From positions 1-6,125 of the forward strand of contig CALMZT010000827.1 of assembly GCA_937870805.1 (NCBI GenBank): a stretch of 6,125 bases of DNA, given 5' to 3'. A program made the position numbers and the translations under genes. The notes under the pieces are model-generated. The model searched no databases. It was not told the DNA's origin and worked only from the letters and a program-made list of their open reading frames with translations. Source of the DNA: an uncultured Chloroflexota bacterium. Its GTDB lineage: Bacteria; Chloroflexota; Anaerolineae; Aggregatilineales; Phototrophicaceae. This document shows positions 1 through 4,741 of the stretch, piece after piece. Numbering within the stretch: the stretch's first letter is position 1; the number at the start of each line of letters is the position of its first letter.

Positions 1-58
1 AATTGGGTTTGGCGGGGCAGGGTCAATAGAACCTGTCTGAGTATTCGTTTTTTCCTTA

Positions 59-88
59 GGGAGCACACATAGGTGCTCCCCTACAAAG
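59..88 (-). repeat. REP-like hairpin element 1 with GTAG foot
   Basis: A perfect 8-bp inverted repeat (GGGAGCAC at 59-66, GTGCTCCC at 73-80) encloses a 6-base loop and is followed by CTACAAAG. Read on the minus strand, this is CTTTGTAG followed at once by the palindrome. A GTAG tetranucleotide at the 5' foot of a hairpin is the known signature of REP sequences moved by RAYT (IS200/IS605-like) transposases. The element at 130-159 has the same 8-6-8 plus CTACRAAG layout and orientation but a different stem sequence. The structure is seen directly; the REP assignment is inference. Confidence 0.6.
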
Positions 89-129
89 TGTGCTGGGGAT
101 TGAATTTTCAGGCGGGTTCTAAGCGAAGC

Positions 130-159
130 GGACAAACCAACGTGTTTGTCCCTACGAAG
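130..159 (-). repeat. REP-like hairpin element 2 with GTAG foot
   Basis: GGACAAAC (130-137) and GTTTGTCC (144-151) form a perfect 8-bp stem around a 6-base loop, followed by CTACGAAG (152-159). On the minus strand it reads CTTCGTAG and then the hairpin, the same layout as the element at 59-88. It sits directly after the metallophosphoesterase gene, whose stop codon is the TAG of the GTAG foot. The RNA hairpin could slow 3' exonucleases or act as a weak terminator, but no T-tract follows it. Confidence 0.6.
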
Positions 160-904
160 GTAGCTGCGCGCGTCCACTTTCAATCCACTGCGCGCGGTCT
201 TCGCGTCCGTTCTGTCGCGCAATCGACGCGGCGTAATCCCAATCGTAGGGCAGGGCGATATGTTCCACTGTCCAGCCGTTTGCATCGCGTGACAAAATCA
301 CGTAGCGCGCGTGTGGGCTGCCTGCTTCCATCACATGCGGATAAGGCGCATCATGATCGTAAGCCGGAATACCGACGCTGCCAGGGTTGACGACTAACTG
401 TCCACTTGGCAGCCAAACGGTGCGCGCTTGATGGCTGTGCCCACAAACAATCACGCTTTCTGTTACCCCTTGCAGATGACTCAAAATACTTGAACTATCG
501 TTGAGGAAGACGCCGTGTGGAGTGACCTTTTCCAGCAAATAGGTTTCGTCCGATGATGGCGTGCCATGACAGCAGAATAATCCTTCAACGACTAACGTTT
601 GTGGCTGTGACTTCAGCCAATCAAAGTGACTTTCATTCAATTGCTGTGTGACAAAAGGATAATCCGCCGATTGGCGCACAACTTCAGAGGGCGCGAGAAT
701 GTCACGATCCTGATTACCGGAAATGCTGCTGATGTTGGGCTTCATCAGCCGATCAGCCGTACCTACGGGGTCGAGTGAACCCCATAGACTGTCGCCGAGA
801 TTGACGATGGGCGCAATGTTTCGGCGTTCGATGTCTTTCAATACGGCATCCAGCGCCCAGACATTGCCGTGAATGTCGGCGATGACGGCGATTTGTGTAA
901 ACAT
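152..904 (-). CDS. Metallophosphoesterase family protein (calcineurin-like, YfcE/MJ0936-type)
   Basis: This 250-residue cytoplasmic protein belongs to the binuclear-metal phosphoesterase superfamily. The family motifs appear in order: DIH at D10/H12, GD with D38, GNQD with N64, CHG with H113, and GHSH with H156/H158, followed by NPGSVG at 173-178, which is typical of the small YfcE/MJ0936-like branch. These supply the expected metal ligands. The third motif is GNQD, so the histidine of the classical GNH motif is glutamine; small phosphodiesterase-like members often vary here. The length fits the family and there is no signal peptide or membrane segment. The substrate cannot be told from sequence; a phosphodiester or phosphomonoester is likely. 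The ATG at 904 places DIH near the N-terminus as usual, though no strong Shine-Dalgarno precedes it. The last two codons and the stop lie in a REP-like element. Confidence 0.88.
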   Translation of the reverse strand: MFTQIAVIADIHGNVWALDAVLKDIERRNIAPIVNLGDSLWGSLDPVGTADRLMKPNISSISGNQDRDILAPSEVVRQSADYPFVTQQLNESHFDWLKSQPQTLVVEGLFCCHGTPSSDETYLLEKVTPHGVFLNDSSSILSHLQGVTESVIVCGHSHQARTVWLPSGQLVVNPGSVGIPAYDHDAPYPHVMEAGSPHARYVILSRDANGWTVEHIALPYDWDYAASIARQNGREDRAQWIESGRAQLPS

Positions 905-956
905 TCCGATGGGGAAGCTCCATAATGTGGTTTAAGAATTTATTGTGGTAATTGTC

Positions 957-979
957 GCTGGACGTTCAAAACGTCCAGC
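957..979. repeat. 10-bp stem hairpin in the spacer
   Basis: GCTGGACGTT (957-966) and AACGTCCAGC (970-979) are perfect reverse complements separated by three bases. It lies 53 bases upstream of the metallophosphoesterase start. It has no T-tract on either strand, so it is better seen as a palindromic repeat unit than as an intrinsic terminator. It lacks the GTAG foot of the elements near the window start. Confidence 0.6.
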
Positions 980-993
980 CAGGTGATTTTGGA

Positions 994-1009
994 AACCCCT
1001 GAAGGGGTT
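994..1009. repeat. Short GC hairpin with four-base loop
   Basis: AACCCC (994-999) and GGGGTT (1004-1009) pair perfectly around the loop TGAA. It sits 15 bases from the 957-979 hairpin, and the two may form one repeat unit. There is no T-tract of terminator quality on either side. Confidence 0.4.
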
Positions 1010-1076
1010 GGACAAACATTCGGCGAGTTCAAATGCTACCGGATTTAGCAGTCAAACTGGATAATATAGTGAGGTA

Positions 1077-1163
1077 ACTGATGTTACGCAGGTAGTCCTA
1101 AATTCGTACTCAGACAGTGGGTTTAAACCCACTGTCTACAAGTTCAAAGTGCGTAAGGTGAGT
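1077..1163. mobile_element. MITE-like non-autonomous element, copy A
   Basis: The left end ACTGATGTTACGCA (1077-1090) and right end TGCGTAAGGTGAGT (1150-1163) are imperfect inverted repeats matching at 11 of 14 positions. They match the ends of copy B (2452-2527) at 13 of 14 and 12 of 14. The same ten bases, AGTGAGGTAA, occur at 1068-1077 and 1161-1170, overlapping the ends, and look like a target-site duplication of about 7-8 bp plus shared end bases. Inside is a 26-bp perfect palindrome at 1112-1137. The element is too short to code for a transposase. The repeats are seen directly; mobility is inference. Confidence 0.6.
1112..1137. repeat. 26-bp perfect palindrome with GGGTTTAAACCC core
   Basis: Thirteen bases are followed by their exact reverse complement with no spacer: AGACAGT, then GGGTTTAAACCC, then ACTGTCT. 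TACAAG follows, so on the minus strand GTAG overlaps the start of the palindrome, recalling the REP-like elements near the window start. Copy B has the same 7-12-7 design with different arms. Confidence 0.75.
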
Positions 1164-1184
1164 GAGGTAAATACGCTTTACCTC
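1164..1184. repeat. 8-bp stem hairpin downstream of the transpeptidase gene
   Basis: GAGGTAAA (1164-1171) pairs perfectly with TTTACCTC (1177-1184) around five bases. It lies 37 bases past the stop codon of the minus-strand transpeptidase gene. It could end or protect that transcript, but no U-run follows the stem on the minus strand, so it is not called a terminator. Part of the left arm belongs to the direct repeat flanking MITE-like copy A. Confidence 0.4.
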
Positions 1185-1220
1185 TCTGCGCGCTTAATTC
1201 AATTTTGTGAATTGATGTGG

Positions 1221-2306
1221 CTAGGCTTGGACGTGTACGGGTGTGCCGACTGATGCCCAATTGAATAACCATTCGGCTTCAGGCGTGGGCATGTTGACAC
1301 AACCATGACTCATCGGTGTACCAAAGTTATTGTGCCAGTACGTACCGTGAAATCCGTAGCCCTGATAGAAATACATGACGTAAGGCACATCGGGCAGATA
1401 ATAACCGGGACCCGACATCGTTTGTGAGACGAGCTTCACATAGATGGCAAAGTCACCTTGCACCGTCGGTGTCGCTGGCAGCCCGGTGGAAACCAGCACA
1501 TTGCGCACCAAGGCACCATCCTCATAGGCATATATGCGCTGGTCGCTGAGATCGACGACAATCGAACGCCCTGCGGCAACGGCTGGGGGCGCAATGGGTT
1601 GAATGATGCCCAAATCGTCGAAGCTGCCCGTCGCGGGAATAATGAGCGTCTGCCCGGCATACACGGTATTAGGGTCAGAAATGTTGTTGGCGCGAGCAAT
1701 CGACATCCAATCGACGCCGTAGAGACGCGCGATTTGTGCCAGATGTTCGCCCGGCTGGACAACGTGTGTTGTAGTAACGGCTTCGGGCGCAGTGGTTGCA
1801 GGCGCTGTTTCCGGCGCGGGGTTGGCTGCCGCCGTATCAACTGTCGTTTGGTCGGTAGCTGTAGCCGTGGGCTGGACAATGGTTAATTCCTGTCCGGCGT
1901 AAATATAATCTGGATTAGTAATCCCGTTTAATTCTGCTAACTGCTGCCACGTCATCCCGTAACGCCGCGCGATACTTGCCAGCGTTTCGCCTGGTTGGAC
2001 TGTGTGATAGATCGCATCGCCTGCCACCAGCGAATTTTCTACGACGGGCTGCGCCATATCCTGTGTGGCAGGCACATTCGCCGGATCAGGGATAATCAAC
2101 ACCTGTCCTACGTAGATCACACGCACATCGGTGATGCCGTTAACCTGTGCCAACACGTCGATGTTCACACCGTAATTCAGGGCGATACGGAATAAATTCT
2201 CGCCCGGCTGTACCGTGTGGGTGATGTCATCGGCTGAAACAGGCAGCACAAAAAAAAGCAGGCATAAAACGACAGAGAGAAGGAGTTTGAGGCGGCTCTG
2301 CGACAT
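1221..2306 (-). CDS. Secreted LysM (x3) L,D-transpeptidase (YkuD family)
   Basis: The product is 361 residues from the chosen start. A signal peptide covers about residues 1-25 (Arg/Lys start, long Leu/Val core, likely cut after VSA). Three LysM peptidoglycan-binding domains follow at about 28-73, 99-144 and 179-224, each with a VQPGE motif and ending in a YxGQxLxI pattern. A Thr/Ala/Pro-rich linker (145-178) separates the second and third. The YkuD domain covers about 247-361 and has the catalytic signature with H320, then SHGCVN containing H334 and nucleophile C336. Such enzymes form 3-3 cross-links or attach groups to peptidoglycan outside the membrane. An ATG 201 bases upstream is in frame, but it would hide the signal peptide behind 67 unrelated residues partly encoded by a MITE-like element. 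AGGG six bases before the ATG at 2306 and a candidate promoter support the shorter form. Confidence 0.93.
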   Translation of the reverse strand: MSQSRLKLLLSVVLCLLFFVLPVSADDITHTVQPGENLFRIALNYGVNIDVLAQVNGITDVRVIYVGQVLIIPDPANVPATQDMAQPVVENSLVAGDAIYHTVQPGETLASIARRYGMTWQQLAELNGITNPDYIYAGQELTIVQPTATATDQTTVDTAAANPAPETAPATTAPEAVTTTHVVQPGEHLAQIARLYGVDWMSIARANNISDPNTVYAGQTLIIPATGSFDDLGIIQPIAPPAVAAGRSIVVDLSDQRIYAYEDGALVRNVLVSTGLPATPTVQGDFAIYVKLVSQTMSGPGYYLPDVPYVMYFYQGYGFHGTYWHNNFGTPMSHGCVNMPTPEAEWLFNWASVGTPVHVQA

Positions 2307-2312
2307 GGTAAT

Positions 2313-2316
2313 CCCT
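2313..2316 (-). promoter_or_regulatory. Ribosome binding site deciding the transpeptidase start
   Basis: On the minus strand, AGGG lies six bases before the ATG at 2304-2306, a normal Shine-Dalgarno distance. The in-frame ATG at 2505-2507 would start the protein inside a MITE-like element and upstream of the candidate promoter. The site, the promoter and the signal peptide all favour 2306. Confidence 0.55.
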
Positions 2317-2343
2317 ATAGGGTTGGTAAATCTGACTCTCTCA

Positions 2344-2372
2344 ACGATACATCGTCTTTCAGCGGCGGTCAA
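2344..2372 (-). promoter_or_regulatory. Candidate sigma-70-type promoter for the transpeptidase gene
   Basis: On the minus strand, TTGACC (2367-2372) matches the -35 consensus at five of six bases. After a 17-base spacer, TATCGT (2344-2349) matches the -10 consensus at four of six. Transcription would begin near 2337, giving a leader of about 30 bases that contains the AGGG site. Spacing and position are good but the -10 is imperfect, so this is tentative. Confidence 0.35.
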
Positions 2373-2451
2373 ATAGATGTGTGTGTAAATTCTAACCGTG
2401 CGATTGCCGCGCTGCGGGTTTGCCAGTACAATTCGCTTGATTATCTGAATA

Positions 2452-2527
2452 ACTGACGTTACGCACCCTGAACCTGTGAACAAGGGGTTTAAACCCCTTG
2501 TTCGCACTGAACCTGCGTAACGTCAGT
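2452..2527. mobile_element. MITE-like non-autonomous element, copy B
   Basis: ACTGACGTTACGCA (2452-2465) and TGCGTAACGTCAGT (2514-2527) are perfect 14-bp terminal inverted repeats. TGAATAA occurs at both edges (2446-2452 and 2527-2533), the expected pattern for a target-site duplication of five to seven bases. Inside is a 26-bp perfect palindrome (2478-2503) flanked by a direct repeat CTGAACCTG (2469-2477 and 2508-2516, the latter running into the right end). The ends match copy A closely although the middles differ. It is too short to code and would need a transposase elsewhere. It ends 21 bases before the start codon of the propeller gene, so it probably lies in that operon's promoter or leader region. 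Confidence 0.7.
2478..2503. repeat. 26-bp perfect palindrome with GGGTTTAAACCC core
   Basis: GAACAAG, then GGGTTTAAACCC, then CTTGTTC forms an uninterrupted palindrome. The 12-base core is identical to that in copy A (1112-1137), while the outer seven bases differ but remain complementary. In RNA the stem could extend about three further pairs through one U-G wobble. Confidence 0.75.
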
Positions 2528-2548
2528 GAATAAGTTACGGATTTGTAG

Positions 2549-4738
2549 ATGCTGTTACGTGCCTATCGCCTCACGGATAAATTCGGTTTGGTCTTACTCA
2601 AAAGCAGTGCCGCGCTCACCCAATGGACACTGGCAGGGTTGACCATTGCCTTTTCCTCGACAAGTGGGGTATTGGGCACTGTAGGGGGTAGGCTGTTCGG
2701 CGGCATATGGCGGGTGCTGCGCGCTGTAGCACTGATACTGTGGCGGGTGTTGAGCGCGATTGGCGGCGTGATCTTAGGCTTCGCACAACTTATCCTGCGT
2801 CTGGTTTTGGGCACTGGTGGACGCGCGACACGCACGGTTGGTGGGGCGGCAAGTACCTCGATGGCACGCCGCGCTGCCCGCGCCGAGATGGAAGTCGGTC
2901 TCGCTGAAGACCCACTGCGCGCACAAAATCGCGCGCTCAGCGGTCTGATCGCCATCCTGCTGTTTGCGTTGATTGCCTTAACGTGGTGGGCGACAAATCC
3001 AGCGCGTGGCAGTAGTAATCCACTGAACACAGTCGCCGGGCTTGCCGACGAAGGCGCAAACCTGCTGGCTTCAACTTCTGAACCAACTACCGCATTTTTA
3101 CCCACGCCTGTACCGACGACAACGCCGCTGCCTGAGTTTCTGGATGTGCGCGGTACGCTGGCTTACGTCGTGCGTGAAAATGGACAGGATGACATCTGGG
3201 CAGTCGGCGTCGGCGGCAGTCGCACGCCGATTCGCTTAACGAATGACCCCGCCGATGATCGTGACCCCGCGTGGTCGCCTGATGGCAGTCGTTTAGCGTT
3301 TGCGTCGCGGCGTGACGGCAATTGGGACATCTACGTGCTGGATATTGCCACGATGCAGATTACCCGCATCACTTTTGGCTTGGAATTTCAGGGCGCGCCT
3401 ACCTGGTCACCGGATGGCGCTTATCTGGCGTATGAGAGTTATCAGAACAATAATCTTGACATCTTCGCACAGCCTGTTGATTTCTCGGCACCGCCTCAAC
3501 CGATCACGAGCGATCCTGCGGCGGATTTTTCTCCCGCCTGGTCACCTGAAGGACGATCTATCGCTTTTGTGTCGTGGCGCGATGGCAATCAGGAGATTTA
3601 TGTGGTTTCGCTGGACGATGCGACGGCGACAAATATCACGAATACGCCGACGCGCAACGAAGATTATCCCGCCTGGCGTAAACCTGATGGCGATTTGCTG
3701 GCGTACAGCGCGCTGGATGGCGGACAGGAGTTAGTGTTTGTGCAAGCGCCGCGTGCCGATGCGCCAGCGCAAGTACAACCGACCAGCGGTCATCAGCCTG
3801 CCTGGTCGCCGGATGGTGCAAGCCTGGTGATCGCCAGCGACACCCCACAGAATACGCTGTTCATCGCCAGCCCTTTCACCGAAACAGGCAGCGCGGCGCT
3901 AATCGTTTCCGTACAGTTGGGCGCGGACAGTCCGGTTTGGGCATCGACACCGCTACCCGCATCATTGGTGAATGCTGGCGGCGTGGCGGCGGGGTTTGCT
4001 GATGAGTTGTATATCGAGCAAGCACGTCCACCCAACGAGCAGGGCTTGTCCAGTTTGGATACATTAGTTGGCGTAGAAACAGAATTTCCTTATTTGAGTG
4101 ACCATGTAAACGACTCCTTCAATGCCATGCGTGTCGCTGCTGCCGAAGTCATAGGCTATGATTTTCTCGGCACGCTGGAGGATGCGCTGTGGCAGCTTAT
4201 CCCTGACCAGCGGTTGCCGCAGCGCGGCGAGGCAAGACAGAACTGGCACTATACAGGTCGGGCGTTTGCTGTTAACCGCAATCTGCCGCTTGGCGGCTTC
4301 CCCCCGCCTGTCGAAGTCGTGCGTGAGGACAGTGGTATTTACACCTATTGGCGCGTGTTCGTGCGTGTGGATGACGCCGCGCAATCCGGGCAGTTAGGTG
4401 AACCGCTGCGCCGTATGCCCTGGGATTTCGCCAGCCGTTCGCAAGGCGATGTGCAGGCTTACGATCAAGGGGGGCGGGTTAGAGATGAAATGCCCGCAGG
4501 TTACTACGTTGATTTGACACAGTTAGCGGCGGATTACGGTTGGGGACGTTTGCCTGCTGGCAGCGATTGGCGTGCCAACATCAACGCCGCAAATTACTGG
4601 ATTTTCGTCAAACCAGAGGGCTTAACGTGGCTTCAGGCGATGCTTGAACTCTATACAGAGGCACAGATCGGCGGCTTTATGCCCACACCGACGCCCGCGC
4701 CGACGCCTGTCGCGACGACAGAACAGCCGGGAGGCTAG
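2549..4738 (+). CDS. Membrane-anchored PD40/TolB-like propeller protein with degenerate M15-like C-terminal domain
   Basis: The product is 729 residues. Residues 14-90 are Gly-rich and hydrophobic with interspersed Arg; a clear membrane helix spans about 132-148, so the rest is probably outside. A Thr/Pro linker (178-195) leads to a beta-propeller of PD40 (WD40-like) repeats, with PAWSPDG-type motifs near 239, 284, 329, 374 and 417. Residues about 503-705 form a second domain with an HxxGRA motif (H567, G570, A572), as in M15/VanY-type D,D-peptidases. The zinc-binding Asp of HxxGxAxD is Ala574 and no second His motif is visible, so it is probably not catalytic. A Pro/Thr tail ends the protein. 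TAG immediately precedes the ATG, so no in-frame upstream extension is possible; only weak CGGA precedes it. It likely binds wall or protein partners and is cotranslated with the M23 gene. No exact function is known to me. Confidence 0.8.
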   Translation: MLLRAYRLTDKFGLVLLKSSAALTQWTLAGLTIAFSSTSGVLGTVGGRLFGGIWRVLRAVALILWRVLSAIGGVILGFAQLILRLVLGTGGRATRTVGGAASTSMARRAARAEMEVGLAEDPLRAQNRALSGLIAILLFALIALTWWATNPARGSSNPLNTVAGLADEGANLLASTSEPTTAFLPTPVPTTTPLPEFLDVRGTLAYVVRENGQDDIWAVGVGGSRTPIRLTNDPADDRDPAWSPDGSRLAFASRRDGNWDIYVLDIATMQITRITFGLEFQGAPTWSPDGAYLAYESYQNNNLDIFAQPVDFSAPPQPITSDPAADFSPAWSPEGRSIAFVSWRDGNQEIYVVSLDDATATNITNTPTRNEDYPAWRKPDGDLLAYSALDGGQELVFVQAPRADAPAQVQPTSGHQPAWSPDGASLVIASDTPQNTLFIASPFTETGSAALIVSVQLGADSPVWASTPLPASLVNAGGVAAGFADELYIEQARPPNEQGLSSLDTLVGVETEFPYLSDHVNDSFNAMRVAAAEVIGYDFLGTLEDALWQLIPDQRLPQRGEARQNWHYTGRAFAVNRNLPLGGFPPPVEVVREDSGIYTYWRVFVRVDDAAQSGQLGEPLRRMPWDFASRSQGDVQAYDQGGRVRDEMPAGYYVDLTQLAADYGWGRLPAGSDWRANINAANYWIFVKPEGLTWLQAMLELYTEAQIGGFMPTPTPAPTPVATTEQPGG
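4729..4734 (+). promoter_or_regulatory. Strong ribosome binding site of the M23 gene
   Basis: GGGAGG lies seven bases before the ATG at 4742 and is embedded in the last codons of the propeller gene. This, with only three bases between stop and start, indicates one message and probable translational coupling. Confidence 0.8.
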
Positions 4739-4741
4739 CCG

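Larger units (their letters stand above)
905..1220. other. Gene-free spacer rich in hairpins
   Basis: This stretch of 316 bases lies between two minus-strand genes and carries no supported coding region. It holds four separate dyads: 957-979, 994-1009, the palindrome 1112-1137 inside a MITE-like element, and 1164-1184. A short AT-rich dyad also occurs at 1196-1213 just beyond the transpeptidase stop codon. The upstream region of the metallophosphoesterase lies here, but I could not identify a convincing promoter for it. Confidence 0.7.

Noticed and set aside
59..159. CRISPR array
   Set aside because: Only two units are present, their stem sequences differ and there are no regularly spaced identical repeats or cas genes.
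242..260. Similarity between this coding stretch and 6041-6059 (about 16 of 19 bases)
   Set aside because: The first copy encodes ordinary family-like sequence in the metallophosphoesterase C-terminus and neither copy has a hairpin, so chance is a sufficient explanation.
73..390. Plus-strand open frame of about 105 residues at the left edge
   Set aside because: It runs opposite the end of the metallophosphoesterase gene, starts inside a REP-like hairpin and is rich in Arg/Ser without any domain, as expected for a shadow frame.
1164..1213. Intrinsic terminator for the transpeptidase gene
   Set aside because: The 1164-1184 stem lacks a following U-run on the minus strand and the 1196-1213 dyad is only six AT-rich pairs.
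1436..1886. Open frames on both strands inside the transpeptidase gene
   Set aside because: They overlap a gene with clear LysM and YkuD motifs and have skewed, low-complexity composition and no recognisable domains.
2420..2465. Possible plus-strand promoters for the propeller operon (TTGCCA or TTGATT as -35)
   Set aside because: The boxes at the right distance, TATCTG and TACGCA, match the -10 consensus at only three and two of six bases.
2563..3105. Minus-strand open frame of 180 residues within the propeller gene
   Set aside because: It is antisense to the Gly-rich hydrophobic N-terminus and Pro/Thr linker of a gene with good downstream motifs; it has no domain or ribosome binding site support.
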